Part shown: positions 50,172-61,523 of the stretch, piece after piece | How the letters are laid out: every line of letters begins with the position of its first letter | Position numbering within the stretch: the stretch's first letter is position 1 | DNA from: Rugalucina vietnamica | Taxonomy: Eukaryota; Mollusca; Bivalvia; Lucinida; Lucinidae | NCBI GenBank assembly: GCA_964017185.1 | Contig: OZ024876.1 | Coordinates: forward strand, 15,884,226-15,948,225 | Direction: 5' to 3' | Length of the DNA stretch: 64,000 nucleotides | The notes under the pieces: generated by a model | Told to the model about the DNA's origin: nothing | What the model saw: the letters and a program-made list of their open reading frames with translations, nothing else | Database searches by the model: none | Made by a program: the position numbers and the translations under genes

Positions 50172-53122
50172 GATAGTTCGTCTCTCACTAATGAGAAAGA
50201 CCATCATTATTTCTTGAATAGTGCTGATGTGTGTTGGTGAGTTCTTTGATGGCTGACTAGGCCAATTCTGGCTCTAAACTGTCGGTTGCAAGTAGAGCAA
50301 GTCAATGTCATAGAGTCTGATGGTGGCACATTTGTTTTGGCTTTGCGCTCTCTTCGCTTTCTTTCAGCTTCACAGATTCTCTTCTTTTCATAAAGAGCTG
50401 CTCCTTTGTTGATGAGACCTCGCCACTTTGATCGCTCCTGTGCAGTCTGTTCCCAGGACCCCATTGGTATTTCGAAATCCTTCAGAGAGGCTTTGAGGGT
50501 GTCTTTGTAGCGTTTCTTCTGGCCACCTTGAGAGCGCTTTCCCTCCTGTAGTTCTCCATAGAAAACTTTCTTTGGAAGTCGCGCATCAGGCATTCTTATA
50601 ACATGGCCAGTCCATCTTAGCTGTGCTAGCTTTAAGACTGTATGCATGCTTTGCATCCCTGCTTTCGTCAGGACCTCTGTGTCTGGAATCTTGTCCTGCC
50701 ACTTGATTTTTAACAACTTTCTCAAACAGCTTAAGTGGAAATGGTTAAGTCTCTTTGCATGGCGTTGGTATACTGTCCAGGTCTCACATGCATACAAGAG
50801 GGTTGGCAGTACCACAGCCTTGTAGACTTTCAGCTTGGTGTCAAGCTTGATTCCATTTCGCTCCCAGACATTTGCACGGAGTCGTCCGAATGCCACACTA
50901 GCCTTTGCAATTCTGGCAGTGATCTCATCATCAATATGCACTGCTCTGGAGAGAGTGCTTCCCAGGTAGGTGAACTTGTCAACAACTTTCAGTTTTTGCC
51001 CATTCACAGTGATGGTTGGTTCATTATATGGCTTTCCGGGCGCTGGTTGGTGTACAACCTCTGTCTTTTTTGTGCTGATTGTGAGATCATAGTTATCACA
51101 TGACTGTGAGACTTGATCCATGGCTCTTTGCATTTTTGCCTCTGTGCTGGCATTCTTATCCATATCATCTGCATAGAGGAGCTCATCTAGCACATCAGTC
51201 TGGACCTTAGTTTTGGCTTGCAACCTTCTGAGGTTGAATATGTTGCCATCAAAACGGTACCTGATTGGAAAACCAGTGTCACTGTCCTGAAAAGCATCCA
51301 TAAGCATGGCAGAAAACATCATGCTGAACAGTGTTGGTGCCAGAACACAGCCTTGTTTGACCCCATTTGTTACTTCAAATGGTTCAGAGAACTCTCCATC
51401 ATTTTGCACACGTGCCTGCATGCCATCATGAAACTGCCGCACCATTGCTATGAATCTGGGTGGACAGCCAAACTTGGCCATGATTTTCCAGAGTCCATCA
51501 CGACTAACAGTGTCAAAAGCTTTGGTGAGGTCAACAAACGTCATGTATAGATCTACATTCTGTTCTTGGCATTTCTCCTGAAGCTGTCTTGCTGTGAATA
51601 TCATGTCTATTGTCCCTCTGTCTTTTCGGAATCCACATTGACTTTCTGGGATAAGTCCCGTCTGATCAAGATGAACATTCAGACGATTCAACAGAATTTT
51701 TGCAAGTATCTTCCCAGCAATTGATAGGAGGGAGATGCCTCTGTGATTGTCACAGACTTGAGGATTTCCTTTCCGCTTGTATAGGTGGATTATGGATGCA
51801 TCCTTAAATTCTTGTGGGATAGCCTCCTTTCTCCACATACAGTGAAACAACTCTGTCAGTTTCTCTGCCATGGGTAGCCCCCCAGCCTTGTAAACTTCGG
51901 CAGAAATTGCATCTGCACCTGGGGCTTTGCCAGATGATAGTTGTTGAACTGCTTTTCTTGTTTCCGTAACGGTAGGAAATACATCTAACAGAACATTGCA
52001 CTCTATCTGTGGAAGTCTGTCGATTGCATCCTCATTGATGCTTGATGGTCGATTAAGCACACTATTGAAGTGTTCTGCCCACCTTTCCAAGATAGCTTCT
52101 TTATCTGTGAGAAGAGTGTTTCCATCTGCACTGAGCAATGTGGTGGCTCCAGAACTCTTTGGACCATAAATGGTTTTCAGTGCATCATGAAATTTCTTCA
52201 TGTCCTTTCTATCCGCAAAAGACTGAATTTCTTCTGTTTTCTTCCTCAGCCAGGAATCTTGCATGTCCCTAAGCTTGGTCTGGACTGTCTTACAAATGTT
52301 GCTGTAGGCTGCTTTCTTTGATACTGAGCTAGTATCATCTTGATGTGCCTTGTGCAATCGGTGCTTTTCTTCAAGAAGCCTCTGAATTTCGTCACCATTC
52401 TCATCAAACCAGTCTTGATGTTTGCGAGATGGATGGCCTAAGGTGCTTGCAGCTGAAGAAAGAACTGTTTTATGGAAAACTGTCCAGTTTTCTTCGGGGT
52501 CCTCTGAACTGAGATTCATTGCATCCAGTTGGTTGCAAATGTCTGTTAAGAAATCTTGTCTCATGCTGTCTTTATTCAGCTTTGAGACATCCAGTCTCTT
52601 AGGAGCTTTCTTGCCTTGAGATCGCCTCGCAGGCTGTATTCTTAGGTTGAGTTTGCTGACAACCAGTCTATGATCTGTCCAGCAGTCTGCACCACACATA
52701 GTCTTTGTCACTTTAACATCCTGCCTGTCTGTTCTCCGCACTATGACATAGTCTATGAGAAGCCAGTGTTTGGAACGGGGATGCATCCAGGATGTTTTGT
52801 TCCTATTAGGTAGACGGAAGACTGTGTTGGTGATTAGAAGGTCATGTTCAGCACACTTCCTGAGAAGCAAGAGACCATTGCTGTTGCACTTTCCAACCCC
52901 TTCTGGACCTATAACTCCTTCCCAGGTCTGGTGGTCTGTACCCACTCTGGCATTAAAGTCGCCAAGAAGGATAAGCTTGTCTGTGCGGGGTGTTGCAGAA
53001 ATAACATTGTCTAGGTCATCATAGAACTTGTCCTTGACCTCATCTGGATTGGTCATTGTGGGTGCATAAGCACTGACAATAGTTGCATGTTTATTGCCTG
53101 ACAGAGGAAGTCTCAATGTATT
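50172..53122 (-). mobile_element. APE-type non-LTR retrotransposon, copy 2 (RTE-like), 5'-truncated
   Basis: The 3' end (plus-strand GATAGTTCGTCTCTCACTAA) matches copy 1. The 5' end breaks off inside the endonuclease at about 53118. GCAATAT occurs on both sides (50165-50171 and 53123-53129) and is probably the target duplication, with four filler bases at the 5' junction. 5' truncation with a short target duplication is the signature of target-primed reverse transcription. Confidence 0.85.
50207..53116 (-). CDS. Non-LTR endonuclease/reverse transcriptase (RTE-like), 969 residues, N-truncated
   Basis: A single open frame contains the C-terminal half of the APE endonuclease: SAYAPT (15-20), GDFNARVG (52-59) and DHRLV (148-152). 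A linker follows, then the RT: SSGKAPGADA (394-403), HRGISLLS (458-465), FVDLTKAFD (527-535), NGVKQGCVLAPTLF (584-597) and LLYADD (646-651). The protein ends in a C2H2-type finger (Cys940, Cys943, His956, His960), which may bind nucleic acid. The endonuclease nicks target DNA and the RT copies element RNA there. The first 85 or so residues of the domain (starting IGAWNVRTL in copy 1) are missing, so the first Met used here is internal and the copy is dead for autonomous movement although its RT frame is intact. Copy 1 differs by few residues. Confidence 0.9.
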   Translation of the reverse strand: MRLPLSGNKHATIVSAYAPTMTNPDEVKDKFYDDLDNVISATPRTDKLILLGDFNARVGTDHQTWEGVIGPEGVGKCNSNGLLLLRKCAEHDLLITNTVFRLPNRNKTSWMHPRSKHWLLIDYVIVRRTDRQDVKVTKTMCGADCWTDHRLVVSKLNLRIQPARRSQGKKAPKRLDVSKLNKDSMRQDFLTDICNQLDAMNLSSEDPEENWTVFHKTVLSSAASTLGHPSRKHQDWFDENGDEIQRLLEEKHRLHKAHQDDTSSVSKKAAYSNICKTVQTKLRDMQDSWLRKKTEEIQSFADRKDMKKFHDALKTIYGPKSSGATTLLSADGNTLLTDKEAILERWAEHFNSVLNRPSSINEDAIDRLPQIECNVLLDVFPTVTETRKAVQQLSSGKAPGADAISAEVYKAGGLPMAEKLTELFHCMWRKEAIPQEFKDASIIHLYKRKGNPQVCDNHRGISLLSIAGKILAKILLNRLNVHLDQTGLIPESQCGFRKDRGTIDMIFTARQLQEKCQEQNVDLYMTFVDLTKAFDTVSRDGLWKIMAKFGCPPRFIAMVRQFHDGMQARVQNDGEFSEPFEVTNGVKQGCVLAPTLFSMMFSAMLMDAFQDSDTGFPIRYRFDGNIFNLRRLQAKTKVQTDVLDELLYADDMDKNASTEAKMQRAMDQVSQSCDNYDLTISTKKTEVVHQPAPGKPYNEPTITVNGQKLKVVDKFTYLGSTLSRAVHIDDEITARIAKASVAFGRLRANVWERNGIKLDTKLKVYKAVVLPTLLYACETWTVYQRHAKRLNHFHLSCLRKLLKIKWQDKIPDTEVLTKAGMQSMHTVLKLAQLRWTGHVIRMPDARLPKKVFYGELQEGKRSQGGQKKRYKDTLKASLKDFEIPMGSWEQTAQERSKWRGLINKGAALYEKKRICEAERKRRERKAKTNVPPSDSMTLTCSTCNRQFRARIGLVSHQRTHQHTSALFKK

Positions 53123-53129
53123 GCAATAT

Positions 53130-53518
53130 ATTGTGCAGTAAAAAGAGCTGTTTACTCAATGGCACATTAGAATATAACATTCAGCTATGACACTGAGCAT
53201 GTTAAGGATAATTCTGTTTCATTGAAATATACAGATACAGGTTTAAAGCTAAAAGCTGCGTATGAAAGTTCAATAATGGACAAAAATTAAGTTGCAGAGT
53301 TATCCAATTAATAGAAATATTTAAATACCTGGAGTTAGAAAGCTGGGTTATATAACATAGAATTTTATAAAAACAATCCATATAAAGAGCCTTTTTATTT
53401 AATTATGGTCAGAATTATCATTTACGTAGTTATCCACTTAATAGACAAATTTCAATACCTAGAGTTGAAAAGCTGGGTTATATGACATAGAATGTTATAA
53501 AACAAACAATATAGAGAA
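53130..53518. repeat. Imperfect tandem repeat around 130 bp
   Basis: AGCTGGGTTATATAACATAG, AAAGAGCCTTTTTATTTAAT and TATGGTC.GAATTATCATTTA recur two to three times between 53335 and 53660. The Penelope-like tail at 53519 is inserted in the last unit. Confidence 0.6.
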
Positions 53519-53612
53519 GGTACAAGTAGGCAATGATCAGGAAAATGCGCAATCAGAAAGAAATTTCCACTCCGAAAGCCGAGGTAGGAAAAACTAAATT
53601 GACAGGTACTTA
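53519..53612 (-). mobile_element. Penelope-like 3'-terminal fragment (about 94 bp)
   Basis: The plus strand reads GGTACAAGTAGGCAATGATC, GCGCAATCAGAAAGAAATT, GAGGTAGGAAAAACTAAATT and GACAGGTACTTAT, the reverse of the element end. It interrupts a local tandem repeat. Confidence 0.8.
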
Positions 53613-55035
53613 TAAAAAGAGCTTTTTTATTTAGTTATGGTCCAAATTATCATTTACGTATTGAGATTGATTTGGTACGAAGCACTGAATATGTTTGATC
53701 AACTATGAAAATTAAACCAAAGCATTTCAGCTGATGATACACACAGGCTTCTTTTGAATAATAGCAGAAGATACGATAAATCATAAAACTATAGGTATGT
53801 TTACAAATGGTATTCTTAGAAACATTGAAATTGTAACGGATCAATCTGCCAACATTGCAAGCCTTTCAAGATATTTTACTGTACTAAACAAATGGTCGGC
53901 TTCAAGTGTGAGCAATGAATGATTTGCTAATGCTTCAGACATATCAGCTGAGCTTCAGTAGATTTGCACTGTCTTTAAGTTGCTTGTAATATTACAAAAG
54001 CAGCGATTTCTATTGCATACCCTAAACATGTAGTTGTCTTGTTGTACATGATCAAATCTGGAGTAGACTCTTTGATTTAACAAACAGCTTATCTTCGATA
54101 TACGATAACATCGATTACATACCCTGAAATGAGGCAAGTTTTATCATCAGCACACAAGCTAACACTCCCTCAGTGGAACCGTCCCCTCAGAAATTACGTC
54201 AGAAATCAGGGGGTATGCTTATACTGGGAGTTACCGATAACTTTGACAATAACGAAAAGGCAGTAGATGTAAACTAACCAAACATGCAATGACCTCAATC
54301 GTTCTAATTGCGCCATTTCCTGATTGTTATTTTCATTTAGCTTTGTTATCACATTATGCAGGGTCCTGAAACGAATATAGATCTGCACCATCTAGGTGAA
54401 GATTTAGAACACTCGGGGGATGATAGGTGGTCTAAGTTCGTAACAAAAACAGTTTGTCTTTAAACTCACTGTGCGCAGAGAAGGCAATATTGCTGATGGC
54501 TAAAAAGCTACCTCGACATATAACAATTTCGGGTTTCATTGCCTGAGGGGTGTCTATCAACTGCATATTTGGCGGAATGGGTTGCACTATGTTCAAGAAC
54601 TGAAATCACCATCAGACTTTAGATTTGAATTGGACAATGAATGATAAAATAAAATGCTTAGTATTATTGGTAACACTATCAGTTGCAGCTCCAGAGCTAT
54701 TGAATGACACTGTATGCTAACGTAAAGAAATGAGTGTTGAATACTGCACAAGCTATATGTGTCGACAACCATACACTGTGATATATAAATGTCAGAAATC
54801 GATGTACATGTAGTTATATACACAAATGTGCATACTATCTTTTCAGGCATGTTGACAGAGGAAAATTACAGTGATTCAGATTATTAAAAGGAATTTAAGT
54901 TGCATCTGTTCAAACATAATCCAGCCCTTACCCCATGCATTTCTAGATTTGTATGCATAATGTAATATTGACAAAGAAATATATACATGAAAATATTTTT
55001 AAAAAGATAGATCTAAGTGTTTTAGCTTGTTTTGT
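53613..55035. other. FB3 core, no gene recognised
   Basis: AT-rich. A short string at about 54308 (ATTGCGCCATTTCCTGATTG) resembles the Penelope-like terminus, too little to call a copy. Confidence 0.35.
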
Positions 55036-56189
55036 TAGTAAATAAAGGTTAAAGGACACATGCGGCATATTTTTCGAAATGTTATATTTTGACGGCCTTC
55101 TTGGATGCCCTTTTGAAAACCGGAGTTATGCTGGGATTGCAGAGGCGGCCGACGCTGTATTTAAAAGCTTCAAACCTTCAAAAAGCTTGCAAGTCAAAAT
55201 ATTTGGTATCTAGAATCAATAACAAATACGATTCAAGAGCCTATAATGAATAGGAAAATATGTATTTTTTGTTCTTTTTGGCCTTGTCAGTGAGACCTTA
55301 CTCCATTCATATCTAGAATATATATGTATAATGTAGTTGTAACAATGGAAAACCCATGAAAATACCAATAATAAGATAACTCTAAGTGTTTATAGCTCAA
55401 TTTAAGCATATTTGTTTCTAAACAAAAGTCAAGGGACATATGTGTCTCATTTTTTCAGAATTGTAAATTTTGATTGCCTTCTTGGATGTCATCTTGAATA
55501 CTGGAGCTATCTTGTGTTTTACAGAGGTGGCAGACACTGTATTTTTATGCAACAAACCAAGACCATCACAAACACTATGGTATATAGAATCAATAACAAA
55601 TTAGATTTTAGAGCGTATTTTGTAAAGGAAAATATGTACTTTTTGTTGTTTTTCCGTGTTGGGTTGGATGTCTAAAACCTGTTTTTAAACATGAATTTTA
55701 GATATAGAAACAATTTCTTTTTCTATAAATTTTTTAAAAATATTATATTTGATAGAAAAGAAGTAAAATAGCAGCCATAACTATCTGATCATAGATAATG
55801 AGCCATTAAACAAACATTCCGAGGTAAAAAAAACCTTGGGCACATGCATTTGTGAATTTAAATATAATTTTTACAATTGTTTTACCTAAACTGTCAGGTT
55901 TTTTACTTGAAATAGACAAATACATCATTCTTACATGAAATGGGGCATTAAAATACCATTACAATGCAAACACATGAAAATTATGATGAATGTTTTGTAT
56001 AGGGGTTGATTTTAAGAAATGGCAGCCATCTTGGACGTCATCTTGAATACTGGAGTTATGCAAGGTTTGCCAAGGTGGCAAACGCTGGATTTTAAAACTA
56101 CAGACCAATACGAACATTTTGGTATATAGAAACAAATGTGGTACTCCATAGACCACCCCCTTGAAAGATAGCCCATGATATTTGCTCCA

Positions 56190-56744
56190 CTAAATGGTTC
56201 GCTACATGTAGTTGGTTGGCTACACATAACATAAACTCCAATGTTAGGGTAGCTAGACAAAAGAGAAAATTCTTTGTTGATCATTTCGCATTGCCGTTAA
56301 ACACCAACGAAAATGATTTTTTTTTATTCCAACATTTTATTTGCTATACAATTGTAACATAGCAATTTTGACCGCAATCCATGCAAAAACTCGTTTATTT
56401 TAAGTCTTAAACGAAATTACTTCCAGAAAAGTTGGAATAACGCTATCAATGATTAGCTTAGCTTGCGATGTAATCATTTCTTGTAAGAGGATCCACATTT
56501 ACTGAGGATGCTCGGTTTGCGGTTAAATAATTGATACTTACGAGTACATGTAGATTTCACACCCACACCAAGGTATCAGTATTACATGCACTGTCACAGT
56601 TTCATTTCCGCTGAATCACCTTTGATTGATGTAACAGCCTGAGAAAACAGCATATCATGTATACACCATGCCCAAAGTTTTTTGTTTTTTTTTTGTTAAG
56701 GTGGAGGCTCTGTCCCGACTGACCGAAAACTACTTGACTGGGAC
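56190..56744. other. Intergenic, nothing recognised
   Basis: No gene or shared repeat was recognised. Confidence 0.4.
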
Positions 56745-56815
56745 GCCTTGTCGAGGCGGTTCTACCAAGTACGAACGTGTTTTGGTACAAAAGTAAAACG
56801 TATACCCCTGTAAAC
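56745..56815 (-). repeat. Hairpin element family A, degraded half
   Basis: GTCGAGGCGGTTCTACCAAG, GTGTTTTGGTACAAAAGTAA and GTATACCCCTGTAAAC follow the order of the right half of the inverted family A element. Confidence 0.5.
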
Positions 56816-56844
56816 CGCTATTAAAGAGGATATTCAAGTTTTTG

Positions 56845-56978
56845 GAGTGAATATGAGTTTTGTTTTATTTCATTGAGTGAAGTGAAAAAAAGTTATATTT
56901 CATGAGTGCCGAAGGCACGACTGAAATATATAATTTTTCACTTCACGAGATGAAATAAAACTCAAATTCACGACAAAA
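56845..56978. repeat. Fold-back hairpin element (about 130 bp)
   Basis: GAATATGAGTTTTGTTTTAT, GAAGTGAAAAAAAGTTATAT and TTCATGAGTGCC in the left arm mirror GGCACGACTGAA, ATATAATTTTTCACTTCACG and ATAAAACTCAAATTCAC in the right arm around the tip GTGCCGAAGGCAC. Confidence 0.75.
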
Positions 56979-57039
56979 TCTTGAATTTTCTTATTATTAT
57001 ATTGCATGTAGTCATTGTAACGTTGCGCGCTAAATCATA

Positions 57040-57075
57040 TGACGTCAAAATCTTAAATGACGTCATTACGTCACG
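57040..57075. promoter_or_regulatory. CRE-like cluster
   Basis: Two perfect TGACGTCA sites (57040-57047 and 57058-57065) are followed by TTACGTCA and ATTACGTCG variants within 55 bases. No recognised gene is adjacent. Confidence 0.4.
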
Positions 57076-57199
57076 CCATTACGTCGCTATTGTGTGTGAA
57101 CGTACGTTCATTGCGTCAACAATAGCATAGATTATAAAATTAAGTTATGTGTAAATTAGAAATGAAACGGTGGAATCGTAATTTGCGTATACCCAAATC

Positions 57200-57262
57200 T
57201 TATATTTTCACATGTGAAAATATAACTTTTTTTTTTTATATTTTCACATGTGAAAATATAAC
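57200..57262. repeat. Duplicated 24-bp palindrome
   Basis: ATATTTTCACATGTGAAAAT occurs twice, each inside a longer perfect palindrome, separated by a T-run. The pair may form alternative hairpins. Confidence 0.7.
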
Positions 57263-57349
57263 TTTTTCAAATATTGGTTATATCTAATACATATTTCTCT
57301 ATATTTCATCACTTGCCATATAATAAATACGACTTGGGTGTAAGGGATA

Positions 57350-57653
57350 CATCAGGTAAATATGTTCGTGCAATGAATACCCCCTTAAACCCAACATTTT
57401 TATAGTAAAACAGGGGTATGCAGGGCTATACCTAATTTTCTTATTTTTGCTCCAACCATAAATTATGGGTACTCGTTAGAACCGCCTTAGCGAGACGGTT
57501 CTAACGTGAACAACAATCTATGTTTTGAGAAATAAATAAGAAAAACATCAATATTTCTACTGATTCTTTTTATCTTTTACAACTTTAAAAATCTCTGTAT
57601 ATTACATGGACAAGTTTTCGTATTGTTTATTTCACGGACATGTTTTTCTAATG
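57350..57653. mobile_element. Hairpin element family A, most complete copy
   Basis: Both terminal repeats are present: CATCAGGTAAATATGTTCGT on the left, and TTTATTTCACGGACATGTTT followed by TTCTAATG on the right. The central hairpin pairs TACTCGTTAGAACCGCCTTA with its near-complement. Other copies lack the outer right repeat, so this copy helps define the element. Confidence 0.8.
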
Positions 57654-57929
57654 TGAAAATTACCATTTTGTCTGGACAGGAAGGAAGATCACGAGTAACT
57701 CCTTTTCTTTGAAGCTAAAGATAGATGAAAACTGCCAATCAAGTTCCAAACTTAGTCGTGGCTCCCTGACCGGTACAATAAAAGGATCAGGGAGACGCAC
57801 TGTCTCATAAATTCTGATAATCTTTTTTTTTATTTCACATCAAGTATTTACGACTATGCAAATGCTAATAAACGTAGGAAAGCAATAAAAATGTCGCGCC
57901 AAAATGGACAAAGAATCCTTTACCCATAT

Positions 57930-58146
57930 TTGACGAATGGATTCTCCCATCATTGTTAATTGGATGAGTCCACTTTCATTTTAGGGGTGTTAGGAGCGAT
58001 TTCTATTTTTTATCTAATTTTTCGATGAAAATTCTCTAAGCGAATAGAATAGCCCCAGATGGGACGCCGCGTTCCGCGGCGTCACATCTGGGACTATTCT
58101 GTTTGCCTATGTCCCATAAAAGGGACGCCAGGCTTAAATGAGTTAA
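57930..58146. mobile_element. Hairpin element family C, copy 3
   Basis: Same block order as at 4498: CCATATTTGACGAATGGA, CCACTTTCATTTTAGGGGTG, then the hairpin GAATAGCCCCAGATGGGACG, CCGCGTTCCGCGG and CGTCACATCTGGGACTATTC, then CCCATAAAAGGGACG. This copy has both arms of the hairpin complete. Confidence 0.8.
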
Positions 58147-58766
<620 letters not shown>

Positions 58767-59019
58767 CATTGGGTGGCAGCGGTGGGATGATGACAACTGC
58801 CAGAACGGAGTTGCCTTACCCATGTAGTCCCCAGGCCAAGACTCGGGGCGAGACTTCTCGGAGGGGGAAGTAATGTAACGGGATAGTCTCCCTTGTAGAA
58901 TACGTTGGTGCAACGTATTAGCGGCACATTAGCGGGTAGTAATATGCAAATTAGAAACTCGAAACTTTGTGATTAGAGTAAGTGTTAGGTATATAGCGCA
59001 GTAAACCACCCTTGGTGGA

Positions 59020-59071
59020 TGAGCATGCTTTTCCACCGACGGGGTTTCTGTGGCTTGGCTCGGCCGTTCGT

Positions 59072-59113
<42 letters not shown>
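59020..59113. repeat. Half hairpin plus (AT)n
   Basis: ATGCTTTTCCACCGACGGGG, TTTCTGTGGCTTGGCTCGG and CCGTTCGTTACAT precede about 19 AT repeats. It is one arm of the hairpin at 58671. Confidence 0.8.
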
Positions 59114-59114
<1 letters not shown>

Positions 59115-59116
59115 TT

Positions 59117-59283
59117 TTGAACCGCCTCGGCGAGGCGGTTCTAACGCACGGGTATCCACAATGTATGGTTTGGATCAAACATAAGAAAATTAGGTATACC
59201 CCTCCATACTCCAGTTTTTCTATATAAACGTGGGGGGTCAAGGGTGTAGACCTATACATTTCACGGATACGTTTTCCTGATGC
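59117..59283 (-). mobile_element. Hairpin element family A, half copy
   Basis: GAACCGCCTCGGCGAGGCGG, CACGGGTATCCACAATGTAT, GGTATACCCCTCCATACTCC and TTTCACGGATACGTTTTCCT plus GATG form the left half in inverted orientation. It begins at the AT run. Confidence 0.7.
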
Positions 59284-59293
59284 GTAACATTTG

Positions 59294-59411
59294 TTTTCTA
59301 GGTATAAGTACCTTTTGTGTCATTTTAGTTATTTCCCACCCCTCGGCTTGTGGAGTGGGAATTTCTTTCTGATTGCGTCATTTCCTGATCATTGCCTACT
59401 TGTACCTTTTT
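59294..59411 (+). mobile_element. Penelope-like 3'-terminal fragment
   Basis: TTTTCTAGGTATAAGTACC, TTATTTCCCACCCCTCGGCT, GTGGAGTGGGAATTTCTTTC and TCCTGATCATTGCCTACTTG plus TACC form the last 115 or so bases of the element. Confidence 0.8.
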
Positions 59412-60302
59412 TATCGAAGGCGTGGAAAATGTAGATATATGTAGATATATACCCTGACTGAAACGAGTTCAAAAAATGGCACGTCATAAAATTGAAAAAA
59501 AAAAAAAAAAAAAAAAAAAAAACATTTATCGATCGACGCGTGGAAAAATTAAGAAAAAAATGCCTCTGTAAGATGAATTTACACAAAACTCCACTTTACA
59601 TTGCATTACGTTTTGAATCCACGTAGCTCTAATTTATGAAGTATTGTGTTATATTACAACAAACAAAGGGATATTATTACATATTACAATATGTATCTTT
59701 GATATCACTCATATGACACAATGTTAGGCTTGCTGATGGATCGCATATTACAGGTGTTTGTAACAACCAGTGCAAACCAAGCTGGACCAACATTTGAAAA
59801 AGGTGGCTCCAAAACCTAACCGTGTACAGAACTGAGGAATAATTCAGTTTTATGTAGCAACTAAACGATTGCGTTGCAGGTTTGACGAAATCAAAATGAA
59901 GAACTATTATGTTTACATCATGGTCAACTTTCCTGTGAACCGGCAACATCTAGCAGGTACAGGTTTCATGAAAGGATCACGTTTAAAGTGAAATTAATAT
60001 CACGATATGAATACTTGACAAAGTACATACAGAAGACAAGGCTATTCGAGATTATTCTCCAGAAATCGAAAAGCTAACTTAATGGAGAATCTGAATTTTG
60101 TGTTAATATCAAACATCATGATATGAAAAGCTAGATGTTGTATATACATGTATGAAGACTTGTTACAATGAATATCAAACACTAAACAAAAACTGTGCAC
60201 TATCTTTAGTTCTGGACGAATCTATTCGGTTGTTTATTGAAGCAAAGTACGGATTATATCCAACATTCGTGCCTTGTTAACTACTCAGTGTTTTCTTAAA
60301 TC
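59412..60302. other. Upstream flank of the secreted-protein gene
   Basis: An A-run of about 27 bases lies near 59495. No other repeat or gene was recognised. The promoter and 5' untranslated region of the gene at 60303 should lie here; no TATA box could be assigned with confidence. Confidence 0.4.
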
Positions 60303-60788
60303 ATGACGGCTTTACGAGGCAACACAATTACTTCTATAATTTTTGCTTCTCTTGTATTCGCACAAATTGTTTGCGATACCGTGGAAGAAACGTCTCCGTC
60401 GAGGGTTATTAGAACTCGGACAAGGCGCCGTGCAGTACGACGTGTGTTCAACAATTTCATGAGATTTCAACGAGCTCTAGATGTTCTGAAGAGAAGAGCA
60501 GATTTTGCCGGCGACATTGGAGAAACTAAGGTATACACAAAGACGGGAGGACTCCGTGAAGCCATCGGGGAATTCTTACTACTGGATGCTAAAGAAATCC
60601 GTCAACTAGATACAAAGAATGGTGACTATATAAAACTGGGCAATATTGCTGATGACACGTACGTGAAACTTAAGTCAAAAGATTTATCTGTAAAACCACC
60701 TTGCTCTACGATTGAACTGTGGAAGGCGAGCTCAGTTAAACTGGGCGACGTAAAGTGTGTGGCTAAAATTGTTTACAAAGACGGATAA
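60303..60788 (+). CDS. Small predicted secreted basic protein, 161 residues, family unknown
   Basis: The frame opens with a plausible signal peptide: MTALRGN, then a hydrophobic stretch ITSIIFASLVFAQIVC to about residue 24. A strongly basic segment follows (RVIRTRTRRRAVRR, 34-47), which contains dibasic and furin-like sites, then an amphipathic basic helix (FMRFQRALDVLKRR, 52-65). The C-terminal 90 residues are mixed and soluble, with KLGN and VKLKSKD blocks and only two cysteines (134 and 152) that could form one disulfide. No known domain was recognised. The composition is that of a real protein and unlike the repeats around it. A further exon is possible but the frame ends in a stop. It is followed by ATTAAA-type sequences (for example 60862) that could be polyadenylation signals. 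Confidence 0.65.
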   Translation: MTALRGNTITSIIFASLVFAQIVCDTVEETSPSRVIRTRTRRRAVRRVFNNFMRFQRALDVLKRRADFAGDIGETKVYTKTGGLREAIGEFLLLDAKEIRQLDTKNGDYIKLGNIADDTYVKLKSKDLSVKPPCSTIELWKASSVKLGDVKCVAKIVYKDG

Positions 60789-61523
60789 GCTTTCAATTTT
60801 AATGATATGCAAACAGTAATATGGACATTATACAATACAAAAACACTTTATATAATTGAAATTAAAACCAAGGTTTTGAGAAATTATTGCTTAAATATTT
60901 CATACTGTATATAAGAAAACGCCATATGTTTTGTTTTATTTTCATTTACAGTGTACACTCTGACCTCGCCGGTCGACCTAATGGAATATACACAGAGAAG
61001 TTTTTACAATGTAAATGCTGTAGGCATTCTGTCCAGCCTTCTGATTAGTTTGAAGCAACTGAGCATGTCTTGCTCACATTATTAGAATCGCATTAATGAA
61101 AAAATACCTGAAAAATACACAGTGATATCAGCAAATGCGTATAGGTACACGTAACCCGGCAGAGCGAAACAAATAAAACAATATACATGTATATCTCTTT
61201 ACGAGATTGTTTCCGTATAGTCTAATTTCTTTCAACTTGTCGGTTTTACCTCTGACATCAAATGGGTACACTTTTTAATAATTATAATTATAGTTTACAA
61301 CACATGCCAATGTGCGATACATGTCACTGGAAAAAATGTCTAAAACATTTCTACGATAACACCTTTTCTAGAGTTTACAAAACTTAATCACCTGAGGTTA
61401 ACCGGCACGGTCAAAGTGTTAACTATACACAATTACCTATTATTAAGTAAAGATGTCTATTTTCCCTTTCGGTTACAAATCTTGAAGAAATTATACGCAC
61501 TTCACTGATGTGAACAGTGAACG
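60789..61523. other. Downstream flank of the secreted-protein gene
   Basis: No gene or shared repeat was recognised. Confidence 0.4.

Larger units (their letters stand above)
48428..56189. mobile_element. Fold-back element FB3 (arms of about 880 bp) containing a non-LTR insertion
   Basis: The left arm at 48428-49310 is mirrored by 55310-56189. Shared blocks are TGGAGCAAATAT, GTACCACATTTGTTTCTATA, CCAGCGTTTGCCACCTTGGC, GTATTCAAGATGGCGTCCAA and TATGTCCCTTGACTTT. Related sub-units recur inside each arm about 500 bases apart. The core holds non-LTR copy 2 and a Penelope-like tail. No transposase was found. Confidence 0.75.
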
